Positions 1-7,936 of a stretch of 64,000 bases of DNA are shown here, one piece after another. This DNA comes from Nocardiopsis sinuspersici (GTDB taxonomy: Bacteria > Actinomycetota > Actinomycetes > Streptosporangiales > Streptosporangiaceae). Below the pieces are notes generated by a model. It saw nothing but the letters and a program-made list of their open reading frames with translations. It was not told the origin of the DNA and did not search any database. How positions within the stretch are numbered: position 1 is the stretch's first letter; every line of letters starts with the position of its first letter. The translations under genes and the position numbers were made by a program. Location: contig VWVT01000017.1 of assembly GCA_008638415.1 (NCBI GenBank), forward strand, positions 1 through 64,000, given 5' to 3'.

Positions 1-260
1 CGGGCCAGCCAGGTGGCCGCCTCGTACAGGGCGGCGTAGCTCATGGTGAACGCGACCAGGATCAGTGCCAGCGCCACCACGGCGATGACGGCGGTGGCCA
101 CCAGGTAGCCGCCGTGCAGGGGCGCCGTCCCCGAGTCCCCCCGCACGCGCGCGGGTCTGCGGGAGGCCAGGCGGCGCATGCCCCACACCGCCAGTACCGT
201 GACGGCCAGGGCGGCCGCGGCGATCAGCGACCACAACGGGAGGGGCAGGGATTCGGACAT
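1..260 (-). CDS. Membrane protein, DUF2637/SpdB-like (C-terminus outside window)
   Basis: This reading frame starts at an ATG (258-260) and runs off the left edge, so only about 86 N-terminal residues are visible. They show a hydrophobic segment near residues 9-24, a basic loop, and a second hydrophobic segment near residues 52-70 that ends FTMSYAALYEAATWLA. That last stretch resembles the SYxAL(x)xLA signature of DUF2637 (SpdB-like) membrane proteins of actinomycetes. A TGGAGA Shine-Dalgarno sits just upstream of the ATG. Family assignment is tentative; the membrane character is clear. SpdB-like proteins are linked to plasmid spread and integrated elements, but nothing else here supports a conjugative element. 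Confidence 0.5.
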   Translation of the reverse strand, partial: MSESLPLPLWSLIAAAALAVTVLAVWGMRRLASRRPARVRGDSGTAPLHGGYLVATAVIAVVALALILVAFTMSYAALYEAATWLA

Positions 261-625
261 GAATTCTCCAGAGCAGGCGGGGACCCAAACGAGTGTGACA
301 GAGCCCGATTGCGCAGAAACTCCGGAATCGCCCCCCTTGCCGGGACCTGGAGGGAGAGCACCCCGCGCTCCCTGGCGAAATGCCGGATGCTCCTGCCGGA
401 AAAGGGTGGGGATCGACTCGCTCCTGTGACCTGGGGCGGACGCCGTGTCGTCCTCGGCCCCCGCGGAGGAGGACACGGTCGCCCCGGCCGCTATCCCGGC
501 CGGCCGGGAACCCGTGTCCGGATGACGCGTCGCCCGGTCAGTTCACGGACGCGCCCCCGCCGGCCCCGGCCCCGGTGACGACCCCCACGCGGTTCGTCTC
601 GTGCCGTGCGGACACCGCCGCTCCC
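261..625. other. Intergenic stretch, no convincing gene
   Basis: No frame here has a plausible product or ribosome binding site. A perfect 16-bp GC palindrome (TCCCGGCCGGCCGGGA, 494-509) lies between the promoter side of the left-edge membrane gene and the 3' end of the Old Yellow Enzyme pseudogene. It may act as a weak hairpin; nothing else was recognised. Confidence 0.5.
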
Positions 626-865
626 TCAGAAGCGGACCATGCCGTCGGCCAGCGCGGGATAGCCGGTGTATCCGCGCTCTTCAGCGCCGTAGGCCCTGGA
701 CATGTCGGGCTCGGCCAGCTCAGCCCCCGCCGCCGGCCGTTCGGGCAGGCCCGGGTTGGAGACGAAGAGCCCGCCGAACGAGACCGGGTCGGTCGCGCCC
801 TCCTCGACGGGGGCGAGGTGCTCCGGCCCCGTCCCCGTCCCGGGCGTGGCCGGGTCGAGGACCTT

Positions 866-1125
866 GGCTTCCTCCCTCTCCCGAAGGGAAAGGGATTCCG
901 GGCAGACCTTGCGGCCCGGTGGCGCTACGCGCCTCACGGCACGCGCTGGTTCCTGCTTCACAGACATGGCATCCCAGAGGTCTCCACAGGCTGGCACGGT
1001 TCGCCCCGAGAGGTGAGGCCATCCGCGTGATCCTTGGTTATCGGATCAGAACACGGAGCAGCGTACCTTTCTTGTTCTTGTCCCCGGGGTGGCTGTCCCC
1101 GTCCCGAAGGACGGGGTCTGCGCCA
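866..1125 (-). mobile_element. IS200/IS605-type mini-element (no tnpA or tnpB) inside the OYE gene
   Basis: On the minus strand the segment opens with a perfect hairpin, CCCCGTCC-TTCG-GGACGGGG (1097-1116), and closes with a second hairpin, CCCTTTCCC-TTC-GGGAGAGGG (873-893), flanked by GAAT and AGGAAG. IS605 and TnpB elements end in this kind of arrangement: subterminal imperfect palindromes, no terminal inverted repeats, and a right end resembling GAATCCCC...GGGGAGGA. The interior (about 900-1030) resembles the 3' segment of actinobacterial tnpB elements and contains GTGAAGCAGGAACC. No transposase or TnpB frame remains, so this is a mini-element of the palindrome-associated (PATE/MITE) kind or a decayed remnant. 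Exact ends are uncertain by about 10 bp. The family link is from recalled motif resemblance, not a database search. Confidence 0.6.
868..1030 (-). ncRNA. Possible omega-RNA (reRNA) relic of a TnpB element
   Basis: In TnpB elements the guide RNA scaffold comes from the 3' end of tnpB and extends through the right-end hairpin. The minus strand here keeps the right-end hairpin and roughly 130 nt before it. That stretch includes GAACCGTGCCAGCCTGTGGA and GTGAAGCAGGAACC, which I recall as conserved in actinobacterial tnpB 3' regions. Any guide would be the sequence just beyond the right end (below about 866), meaning OYE gene sequence. Whether it is transcribed is unknown. Confidence 0.35.
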
Positions 1126-1879
1126 CTGGGAAATCTGACCGCCTCGGCGACGGCCGAGGCGGTTTCGAGGGCGAAGCGGGCCCCGTCGCGGGGAGAGGAG
1201 GAGCCCCACTCGTCCGTCCGCGGGTTCGCTTTCGTGGAGGGGAACTGGTGGATGAGGTAGCCGTTCGCCCCGTGGAGCCCGACCCCGTCGAAGCCGGCGG
1301 TGACGGCGTTCTCGGCCGCGGCGGCGAAGTCGCGGATCGTCTGTCCGATCTCCTCCGCGCCGAGTTCCCGCGGGAGGACGAGGTCCTGGAGGCCCTCCCG
1401 CGTGAAGATCCGGCCCCGCGCCCTCACCGGGGACGGACCGACGGTGTGGTGGGAGGTCCGGTAGTCGGACGGGTGGCCGATGCGGCCGGTGTGCATCAGT
1501 TGGGCGTAGACCACTCCGCCCTCGGCGTGGACCGCGTCCGTGACCCCGCGCCAGCCGGCGATCCGGGCGTCGGTGTGCAGGCCCGGGTGTTCGGGTGGCC
1601 CTGGCCGACGGCGTTGGGCCGGATGCCCTCGGTGATGATCAGCCCGGCACCGGCGCGCTGGGCGTGGTACGTCGCCGTCATGCCGGTCGGGGCGAGGTCC
1701 GGGCCGAACGCCCTGCTGCGGGTCATCGGGGACATGACGATCCGGTTCCTCAGCTCGTGTCGGCCGACGCGTCCGGGTGTGAAGGCTGCTCGCACTGCCT
1801 CCCCTCGCTTTGTTGTTCAATCAACCAACCTCACCATGTCACCCCCAGTAGGCCCGATCAAGCCTTACGGCGAAAAAGG

Positions 1880-1912
1880 TTGTCCGGACAAACGTGGCGG
1901 CTGTCCTAGACT
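1880..1912 (+). promoter_or_regulatory. Palindromic operator and leaderless promoter of the marR-type gene
   Basis: TTGTCCGGACAA (1880-1891) is a perfect 12-bp palindrome in the short gap between the divergent OYE pseudogene and the MarR gene. TAGACT (1907-1912) is a good -10 box six bases before the GTG start at 1919, with no Shine-Dalgarno, so the mRNA is probably leaderless. MarR proteins usually bind such palindromes in their own promoters; binding here is inferred. Confidence 0.55.
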
Positions 1913-1918
1913 GGGCCG

Positions 1919-2443
1919 GTGAGTACGACGAACGACGCCGACGACACGGCCGCCGCGGGCACGGCCGCCGCGGGGCCGGACCGGAACCGGGTCGCCGGTG
2001 CGGGACCCGTGAGCCACGCGATCTTCCGGGTGGCGCGCATCCACAAACTGCTCGCCGGGCAACTGCTGCGCGAGGTGGGCCTGTATCCGGGTCAGGAGCT
2101 GCTGATGATGCGGCTCTGGGACGAGGGCCCGCAGCGGCAGACCGACCTGGTCGCCGTTCTCGACGCCGACGCGCCGACCGTCACCCGCTCCGTGCGGCGA
2201 CTCGAACGCGCCGGGTTCGTGCGGCGTTCGCCCAGTCCGACGGACGGACGGGTGACGATCGTCGAGGCGACCTCCGCGAGCATGGGGCTGCGGCAGGCCG
2301 TCGAGCGCATCTGGGCGGACCTGGAGCGGATGACGGTCGCCGACATGGACGACGACCGGCGGGAGGGCGTGCTTCGCGCGCTCGGTGAGCTCGAACGCAA
2401 CCTGTCCGCCTCGGAGGAGGGCCGCAGGGGTCGGCGTCGCTGA
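1919..2443 (+). CDS. MarR-family transcriptional regulator
   Basis: This 174-residue protein has the MarR layout: an N-terminal dimerisation helix (VSHAIFRVARIHKLLAGQLL), a winged helix near residues 55-110 (QTDLVAVLDADAPTVTRSVRRLERAGFVRR) and the wing segment SPTDGRVTIVEAT, then C-terminal dimerisation helices. The first 25 residues are a disordered Ala/Gly/Asp tail. MarR proteins repress nearby oxidoreductase or efflux genes and release DNA on binding phenolic or oxidising ligands. The divergent partner is the broken OYE gene, so its original target may be lost. The GTG start is supported by a -10 box just upstream. Confidence 0.88.
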   Translation: MSTTNDADDTAAAGTAAAGPDRNRVAGAGPVSHAIFRVARIHKLLAGQLLREVGLYPGQELLMMRLWDEGPQRQTDLVAVLDADAPTVTRSVRRLERAGFVRRSPSPTDGRVTIVEATSASMGLRQAVERIWADLERMTVADMDDDRREGVLRALGELERNLSASEEGRRGRRR

Positions 2444-2592
2444 GGTGGAGCCGACGTCCGCTCCGCCCGTTCGGGCAGCCGCCCGGCCCGCCCACGCAGA
2501 ATTGCGGCCCCGTCGCCGTCGTCGGACACCGGCCGGTGGGCACGTGCGCCGCAAGGCGCCTCACCCCACTGGCCGGGCCTTGGCTCCGGTGT

Positions 2593-3795
2593 TCACACGG
2601 CCGTTCCCACGCCTCTGGCCGGGAACCCGTGCACCCGTGCGGCGAGCACGATGAGTAGCACCGGCACCAGGAGAAGCAAAACGCTCCATGGGAGGGCGCC
2701 GAACCCCGGCACGCTGAGGAGGATGCCGCCGGCGACTCCGCCACCCGCCATCGCCGCGTTCCAGAGGGTGACGAGCACGGCCTGCGCCGGATCGCCTCCG
2801 GCGTCGGTCGCCGCGGTCTGCAACAGCGTGGGAACACCGCCCCAGCCGAGCCCCCAGAGCGCCACCGCCAGGTAGACCATCACGGGACTCTGTGCCAGTA
2901 CCGCCAGGATCATGGCGGCCACGCCGATCAGGACGATGCCCGCGATGGTCAGGGGCCGCAGCCTGCGGTCGATGTGGGCTCCCACGACCCAGATGCTGAC
3001 CATGGAGGTCGCACCGAAGAGCAGGAGAACGACACCGACGAGGCCGCCCATACCGACACCTTCCAGGAAGGCGGCGATGTAGGTGTAGAGGATGGTGTGG
3101 GCCAGCACGTAGAGCAGGGTGACGACGAGGACCGGCACCACACCGGGAACGGTGAGGGCGCGCAGGACCGAAGTACGGTTTCCCGGCTTCTGCCCGGAGC
3201 GGTCGGGAGCGGCCAGGATGATCCAGCCGACCACCGCGATTGCGAGCAGGGACATGAGGGAGAACGTGATCCGCCAGCCGAGGAGACCACCGACGAAGGT
3301 CCCCGTAGGCACTCCGAGGGACAGGGCGATCGGGATCCCCGCCATGACGATCGCGATCGCCTTGCCCCGCATGTGTGCGGGGGCCATCCGGCGCGCGTAT
3401 CCGACGAGCATTGCCCAGGCCAGGCCTGCCGCCACCCCCGCGACGAAGCGAGCCACCATGGTCAGGACGTAGTCGTCCGAGAAGGCCGTGACGGTGTTGG
3501 CCACGGCGAAACCCATCATGGCCGTCACCAGCAGCCTCTTGCGCCGCCACCCTGCGGTGGCCGCGGTGAGGGGAATGGCGGTGAGGGCGGTGCCGATCGC
3601 GTAGACCGTCACCACCTGCCCCATCGCGGACTCGCTAACCCCCACGTCCGCGCTCATCAGTGGAAGCAGTCCCGCGGGCAGCGTCTCGGTCAGGACCGTG
3701 ATGAAGACCGCCGTGGCCAGTGCGAGCAGAGAGGCCACGGGGAGCTTCTGGCTTGTGTCGCTGTTCTCGGGCTGGTGTGTGCTGTCAATGGGCAT
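2593..3795 (-). CDS. MFS transporter, DHA1 family (AraJ/YdhP-like drug efflux)
   Basis: The 400-residue product has about 12 hydrophobic segments and typical DHA1 features: an acidic residue in TM1 (LTETLPAGLLPLMSADVGVS), the AMGQVVTVYAIG motif of TM2, the basic loop GWRRKRLL and the motif C-like stretch GIPIALSLGVPTGTFVG. It resembles AraJ/YdhP and chloramphenicol-type exporters that use the proton gradient to expel small molecules. It is divergent from a MerR gene across a 64-bp gap carrying a MerR-like operator, so it is probably the target of that regulator. Substrate cannot be deduced. Confidence 0.88.
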   Translation of the reverse strand: MPIDSTHQPENSDTSQKLPVASLLALATAVFITVLTETLPAGLLPLMSADVGVSESAMGQVVTVYAIGTALTAIPLTAATAGWRRKRLLVTAMMGFAVANTVTAFSDDYVLTMVARFVAGVAAGLAWAMLVGYARRMAPAHMRGKAIAIVMAGIPIALSLGVPTGTFVGGLLGWRITFSLMSLLAIAVVGWIILAAPDRSGQKPGNRTSVLRALTVPGVVPVLVVTLLYVLAHTILYTYIAAFLEGVGMGGLVGVVLLLFGATSMVSIWVVGAHIDRRLRPLTIAGIVLIGVAAMILAVLAQSPVMVYLAVALWGLGWGGVPTLLQTAATDAGGDPAQAVLVTLWNAAMAGGGVAGGILLSVPGFGALPWSVLLLLVPVLLIVLAARVHGFPARGVGTAV

Positions 3796-3801
3796 GGCCG
3801 C

Positions 3802-3834
3802 ATACTGGAAGCCTCACACTTATGTGAAGGTCAA
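3802..3834 (-). promoter_or_regulatory. MerR-type operator in the promoter of the MFS gene
   Basis: On the minus strand, TTGACC (3829-3834) serves as -35 and CAGTAT (3802-3807) as -10. Between them lies the dyad CTTCACA-taag-TGTGAGG, with one mismatch between arms. The spacer is 21 bp as drawn, or 19 bp if TCCAGT is the -10. Over-long spacers with a dyad between the promoter boxes are the hallmark of MerR-activated promoters. Confidence 0.6.
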
Positions 3835-3859
3835 TCGCGGCCCCAGTGAGGTGGACCAC

Positions 3860-4255
3860 ATGCTCATCGGTGAGTTGTCGGAGCGCACCGGCGCCTCACG
3901 TCGCCTGCTTCGCTACTACGAGGAGCAGGGACTGATCGCCTCCCGGCGCTGCCAGAACGGCTACAGGGACTACGACGAGCGCTTCGTGGACCGGGTGGTA
4001 CAGATCAGGGGACTGCTCGACGCGGGCCTTCCCACCAGGATCATCAGGCAGATCCTTCCATGCCTCGACCAACCCAGGACGATCCACTTCTCCGACGCCA
4101 CACCGGAGATGATCGCCACCCTGGAGCGGGAACGGGACCGTATGACCAGCCGCATCGACTGTCTGTCCCGCAACAGGGACGCGGTATCCGAGTACCTCGA
4201 CGCAGTACGCGACAACCGCTCTCGTGAGGCGGTCGGTACAGAGCCGGACACGTGA
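3860..4255 (+). CDS. MerR-family transcriptional regulator
   Basis: The 131-residue protein begins MLIGELSERTGASRRLLRYYEEQGLI, a textbook MerR winged helix, followed by NGYRDYDERFVDRVVQIRGLLDAGLPTRIIRQILPCL and a coiled-coil dimerisation helix (residues 85-115). The C-terminus is short and has no obvious metal-binding cysteines or large ligand domain, so it resembles small redox- or drug-sensing members. Open frame extends upstream, but the ATG at 3860 gives the canonical family start. It is divergent from an MFS gene and just upstream of a second one, both with MerR-type operators. It shares clear sequence similarity with the MerR protein at 5674-6015. Confidence 0.9.
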   Translation: MLIGELSERTGASRRLLRYYEEQGLIASRRCQNGYRDYDERFVDRVVQIRGLLDAGLPTRIIRQILPCLDQPRTIHFSDATPEMIATLERERDRMTSRIDCLSRNRDAVSEYLDAVRDNRSREAVGTEPDT

Positions 4256-4325
4256 GCGCGTCCGTCCTCCCCGCACGGGGCCGTGGCCACCGACCCGCGA
4301 TTCCAGGGGAATCCGGGCGCAGCGC

Positions 4326-4357
4326 TTGAACCTGACACCAGTGTCAGTACCTAGCGT
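4326..4357 (+). promoter_or_regulatory. MerR-type promoter/operator of the interrupted MFS gene
   Basis: TTGAAC (4326-4331) and TAGCGT (4352-4357) are separated by 20 bp holding the perfect dyad CTGACAC-ca-GTGTCAG (4332-4347). This is the standard MerR-activated architecture. The -10 box ends 7 bases before the ATG at 4365, so the transcript should be leaderless. The element is intact although the gene it drives has an internal stop. Confidence 0.7.
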
Positions 4358-4364
4358 GATCCGC

Positions 4365-5591
4365 ATGCACGGAAAACCAGTGAGTCGCAGACCGCCGTTC
4401 TGGCTGTTCGTCCTCTTCGTCGTCCTCCTCGCCACGGCGACCGATGAGTTCATCATCGCGGGGATCCTCCCCGCCATCGCCTCGGACCTCGACGTGTCCG
4501 TCGCCGCGGCCGGACAACTGGTCACGGTCTTCGCCGTGGTCTACGCCCTGGGCGCGCCCACCATGGCCGTCACCCTGGAGAGGTAGCCGAGGCGAACCGT
4601 GATGGTGGTCGGACTCCTCGTCTTCGCCCTGGCCAACGCGGGCGCCGCGGTCGCGCCCGGCTACTGGACCCTCATGGGCACGAGGGCCGTCGCGGCCCTG
4701 GCCGCGGCCGTGGTCACGGCGGCGGCCTTCGCCACCGCCGCCGCACGCGCCCCGGAGGGACAGCAGGGGCGCTACCTCGCCGTCGTCACGGCGGGCATGA
4801 CGGTCGCGCTGATCACCGGCGTCCCCCTGGGCGCCTGGCTGGGCGGAGCGGTCGGCTGGCGCGCCACCTTCGTGCTCATCGCCTCCGTGGGCGTGGCCGC
4901 GGCCCTGGGCCTGCTGGCCTCCGCGCCCGGGGTTCCCGGCGGTGCGCCCGCCCCTCTGCGCGAGCGGCTCGGTCCGCTGGGCGATCCGGCGGTCCTGCGC
5001 TGTGTGGCGATCACCTTCCTCGCCGCCAGCGGAGGACTGATGTTCTACAGCTACCTGTCCGTCTACACCGCGCAGGTCTCCTCCGACTCCTCCACGCTTC
5101 TCACCTCGCTGCTCTTCGTCGTCGGTGTCGCCGGACTGGGAGGGGCCCTGGTCAGTGGCCGCTGGGCGGACTCGCTGGGACCGCAGCGCGCCCTCTCCGC
5201 GGTCGTCGGCGGCCATGTCCTCGGCCTCGGGATGCTCGCGGCCCTGGCCTTCACCGGCTCGGGGCATCCCCTGGTCATCGGTGCGCTGGTCGCCTTCTGG
5301 GCCGTGTTCGCCTGGGGGCTCAACCCGCCCGTCCAGGGCAGCGTCCTCGCGGCGGCCGGCCCGGGAAAGGGCATGACGGCGCTCGCGGCGAACATCGCGG
5401 GCCTCTACCTGGGCGCCGGCGTCGGCGGCGCCCTGGGAGGAGTCGTCGTCGGGACCGTCGGGGTGGCCTACCTGCCCCTGGCCTCCACCGCTCTGATGCT
5501 GGCCGCACTGGCGCTCACGCTGCGGCCCGCACGCCAGAACCCGCCTGTGGGAGCCGGGGCCCGGCGGAGTGCCCCGACCGGAGCCGGGTGA
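4365..5591 (+). pseudogene. MFS transporter (DHA1) gene with in-frame amber codon
   Basis: The frame starts at ATG 4365 with RRPPFWLFVLFVVLLATATDEF and reads through TM1 and TM2 (AGQLVTVFAVVYALGAPTMAV). It then meets TAG at 4584-4586 in the context TLER-stop-PRRTVMVVGLLVFA. The same frame continues for another 335 codons with the rest of a normal MFS protein, ending at 5591. The related motif in family members is (T/G)xxxPRRxVLxVGL, often with W or a similar residue before P, so a single TGG-to-TAG change would explain it. Total length with the stop read as an amino acid would be about 408 residues, normal for DHA1. Either this is a very recent pseudogene or the stop is suppressed. No other damage is visible. 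Confidence 0.8.
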
Positions 5592-5673
5592 GGTCACGGA
5601 TGCGGGCCGCCCCGCCATGGCGGCGCCGCGGTGTGGGCGTCGCTCCCGGACCCCGCGAAGGTACGCTGGCTCC

Positions 5674-6015
5674 GTGAGGATCGGGGAGCTTTCCGAGCGC
5701 ACGGGTGCCAGTCGAAGGTCGCTGAGGTACTACGAGCAGCAGGGACTCCTGTACTCGCGCAGGACCGGCAAGGAGTGGCGTGAGTACGACGAGGACGCCG
5801 TCGTGCGGGTCCGCAACATCCGCGAACTCCTCGACGCGGGCCTGACCGTCGCCGACCTCCGCCCCCTCGCCCCCTGCCTGGGAGAGGCGCTCGACCCGGA
5901 GTACTGCCACCGGGTCCTGGAGATCTACAACAGCCGCCTCACGGAACTGGACCGCAGGATCTCCGACCTCTCCGACCACCGCGAGCGGCTCCTGGGACGC
6001 ATCGGAAACCGGTAG
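5674..6015 (+). CDS. MerR-family transcriptional regulator (paralogue of the 3860 gene)
   Basis: The GTG start at 5674 gives VRIGELSERTGASRRSLRYYEQQGLLYSRR, a canonical MerR DNA-binding domain, then EWREYDEDAVVRVRNIRELLDAGLTVADLRPLAPCL and a coiled-coil tail; total 113 residues. TACGCT (5662-5667) lies six bases upstream of the GTG with no Shine-Dalgarno, suggesting a leaderless mRNA. It follows the interrupted MFS gene on the same strand. The first 30 residues nearly match the MerR protein at 3860, so the two MFS/MerR modules probably arose by duplication. Which regulator controls which promoter cannot be told from sequence. Confidence 0.9.
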   Translation: MRIGELSERTGASRRSLRYYEQQGLLYSRRTGKEWREYDEDAVVRVRNIRELLDAGLTVADLRPLAPCLGEALDPEYCHRVLEIYNSRLTELDRRISDLSDHRERLLGRIGNR

Positions 6016-6181
6016 CGCCGGGCCCGCCCCGCGCCCCGGCCAACGCGTGCGAGGGGTTCATCCGCATATCGGTGGACTCGTCACCGGGCCGAACGGCGTT
6101 TTGCCTTCCGGCGCGATTGGCGCCGTGGGGGTCGGGTAGACGACTGGCGCCGTGTGTACCAGCACAGAACAGGAGGCCGCC

Positions 6182-6370
6182 ATGGCCAGCATCAACCCCA
6201 TTGAGCTGCAGAAGGCACTCAAGGGCGCCGACTATCCCGCCAGCCGCGACGACCTGGCGTCGCTGGCGAAGAACAACGGCGCGGGCAGTGATCTGGTCGA
6301 GAGGATCTCGAACGCCAAGACGGAGCGGTTCGACGGTCCGGACGACGTGCAGAAGGCCGTGTTCGGCTGA
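6182..6370 (+). CDS. DUF2795 small protein
   Basis: This 62-residue protein begins MASINPIELQKALKGADYPASRDDLASLAKNNGA and ends RFDGPDDVQKAVFG, matching the DUF2795 pattern (LKGxDYPAxxxDLxxxAxxNGA... F.gP.dVq.A). The family is small, helical and common in actinobacteria; its role is unknown. The ATG at 6182 follows AGGAGG. It stands alone, with a convergent DnaJ-like gene 22 bp downstream. Confidence 0.85.
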   Translation: MASINPIELQKALKGADYPASRDDLASLAKNNGAGSDLVERISNAKTERFDGPDDVQKAVFG

Positions 6371-6392
6371 CACGGACCGCGGGCACCGCTGC

Positions 6393-7226
6393 TCATCGGC
6401 GCGGTTCCCTCCCAGGGCGGGGCAGCGTGCCGCCGAGGTGTTCCAGTGCGGCGCGCTGCCCGGGCGTCAGGCCCCCCGCGGGAACGTCGACGGTGACGTC
6501 GAGGACCAGGGCGCCGGCGCCGTCCGCGCGGGTGCGGGACGGTACGCCCTGGCCTGGAAGCCGGATGGTGGCGCCCGGCGCGGTACCGGGCGCGACGGGC
6601 ACGGTGATCTCCCTGCCGTCCAGCGAGGTGATGGCGACCCGCGCACCGAGGACGGCCTCCGCGTAGCTCAGCACGAGCGTGGTGCGCAGGTCCTCCCCCA
6701 CCCTCCGGTAGAACGGGTGCTCCTCCACCAGCACGGTCACCACGAGATCGCCGGGAGCCCCACCGTGGGAACCCGGCCGCCCGTGGCCGGGCACACGCAG
6801 GCGGGAACGGTGCTCCGTCCCGGCCGGGACGGCGACGTCCACGGTGCGGCCGTCGCCGAGCGCGACGGTCACGGCGGTGCCGTAGACTGCCCGGGCCAGG
6901 TCCAGGCGGACCGTGAACGTGGCGTCGGAGCCGCGGCGCGGCCGCTGGCCGCGCACCCGTACCGGGATGCGGACGCCTCGGCGGGGTGGAGGGGTGTGGC
7001 CGCCGGTGCCGCGATCGGCACCGCGATCGGTGTCGCGGCCGCCCCGGTGGCGGGGGTCCATGAGGGCCTCGTAGGCGCTGCGGACGCGGATGTAGGCGGC
7101 GTGGTCCCCACCGGGGGAGTCCGGGTGGTAGCGCCGTGCCAGTGCGCGAAAGGCCCGGACGACCTGCTCCCTCGTGGCTCCGGCCTCCAGTCCCAGCACG
7201 GCGTGGGGATCCTCCCGAGAGGACAT
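6393..7226 (-). CDS. DnaJ-domain co-chaperone (CbpA-like, no zinc finger)
   Basis: The 277-residue product has a J domain in residues 6-62 with the HPD motif (RRYHPDSPGG). A short Arg/Gly linker follows, then two DnaJ C-terminal substrate-binding barrels (from about residue 100; VTVLVEEHPFYRRVGEDL and TSLDGREITVPVAPG are typical). The zinc-finger cysteine repeats of DnaJ are absent, so it is CbpA-like. The J domain stimulates DnaK ATPase. The start ATG follows AGGAGG. It is divergent from an Hsp20 gene over about 120 bp, which points to shared stress control. No clear CIRCE or HAIR element was found between them. Confidence 0.88.
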   Translation of the reverse strand: MSSREDPHAVLGLEAGATREQVVRAFRALARRYHPDSPGGDHAAYIRVRSAYEALMDPRHRGGRDTDRGADRGTGGHTPPPRRGVRIPVRVRGQRPRRGSDATFTVRLDLARAVYGTAVTVALGDGRTVDVAVPAGTEHRSRLRVPGHGRPGSHGGAPGDLVVTVLVEEHPFYRRVGEDLRTTLVLSYAEAVLGARVAITSLDGREITVPVAPGTAPGATIRLPGQGVPSRTRADGAGALVLDVTVDVPAGGLTPGQRAALEHLGGTLPRPGREPRR

Positions 7227-7345
7227 GGCCCCTCCTTCCCCATGGAGGTTTCCTTACCTGCTCACGATGTTTATTCTCCATCGGCCGTGGTATAAAACTT
7301 GCGTCAGTTGGCATCAGGTAATCTCAGCAAGCAGGAGGTGGCGTG

Positions 7346-7771
7346 ATGCTGATGCGCACGGATCCGCTTCGTGAGTTCGACCGGATCGCCCAGCGCCTTC
7401 TCGACGGCTCCGTCCGTCCGGCCGCCATGCCGATGGACGCCTACCGTGACGACGGCTCCTTCGTGGTCCACTTCGACCTGCCCGGTGTGCGGGCCGACTC
7501 CATCGACCTGGAGGTCGAGCGGAACGTGCTCACCGTCAGGGCCGAGCGCACCGGCGCGTCGGCGGAGGGCCGGGAGATGGTCGTGGCCGAGCGGCCTTCG
7601 GGCACGTTCTCCCGTCAGCTCTTCCTGGACGAGGCGCTGGACCTCGACAACATCGTCGCGGACTACACCGACGGCGTCCTCACACTGCGCGTGCCGGTGG
7701 CCGAGCAGGCCAAGCCGCGCAAGATCAGCGTCAGCGGGGGCGAGGGCCGGACCCGCCGGCTCGACGCCTGA
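7346..7771 (+). CDS. Hsp20/alpha-crystallin small heat shock protein
   Basis: The 141-residue protein begins MLMRTDPLREFDRIAQRLL, typical of actinobacterial Hsp20. The alpha-crystallin domain (about residues 35-130) contains HFDLPGVRADSIDLEVERNVLTVRAER, SGTFSRQLFLDEALDLDNIVADYTDGVLTLRVPV and the C-terminal RKISV, an IxI-like motif. It would act as an ATP-independent holdase in cytoplasmic oligomers. GGAGG at 7333-7337 is 8 bases from the ATG at 7346; the GTG at 7343 is the alternative. The region upstream is AT-richer than the surroundings (GTATAAAACTTG at about 7290). Confidence 0.92.
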   Translation: MLMRTDPLREFDRIAQRLLDGSVRPAAMPMDAYRDDGSFVVHFDLPGVRADSIDLEVERNVLTVRAERTGASAEGREMVVAERPSGTFSRQLFLDEALDLDNIVADYTDGVLTLRVPVAEQAKPRKISVSGGEGRTRRLDA

Positions 7772-7936
7772 TCCAGTCCGTACCAGCGGGGGCCGGGGAC
7801 GCACCCTCCCGGCCCCCGCTACCGTCGGGCGGCCCCGCCGCACCCGTCCTCGGGCCGCTCCCGGCCCCCGGCCGTATCCGCCCCGCGACCCCGGCCGGCC
7901 GGCTCCCCGCGGCTCTCCCCGCCGCCCGCCACGGCG

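Larger units (their letters stand above)
626..1795 (-). pseudogene. Old Yellow Enzyme (NADH:flavin oxidoreductase) pseudogene
   Basis: The gene reads from a GTG (1795, preceded by GGGGAGG) into a classic OYE N-terminus with NRIVMSPMTRSRA. A single-base deletion near 1587-1590 shifts the frame after GQGHPNT. Homology resumes in another frame with LHTDARIAGWRGVTDAVHAE, AQLMHTGRIGHP and GVGLHGANGYLIHQF, then stops near 1137. The C-terminal OYE block (FGGLFVSNPGLPERP, then GYTGYPAL) reappears at about 640-815. About 80-100 residues of the FMN-barrel are missing; in their place is a short IS200/IS605-like element. The gene is therefore doubly inactivated. OYEs are FMN enzymes that reduce activated alkenes, quinones or nitroesters, and commonly sit divergent from a MarR or TetR regulator, as here. 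Confidence 0.85.

Noticed and set aside
1038..1820. Intact oxidoreductase from one long minus-strand frame
   Set aside because: The first 70 residues are in the wrong frame and the last 40 fall in the inserted element; the true start is in another frame.
7230..7345. CIRCE or HAIR heat-shock operators between the DnaJ-like and Hsp20 genes
   Set aside because: Only loose partial matches (such as CTTGC and GCAAG far apart); none meets the known consensus.
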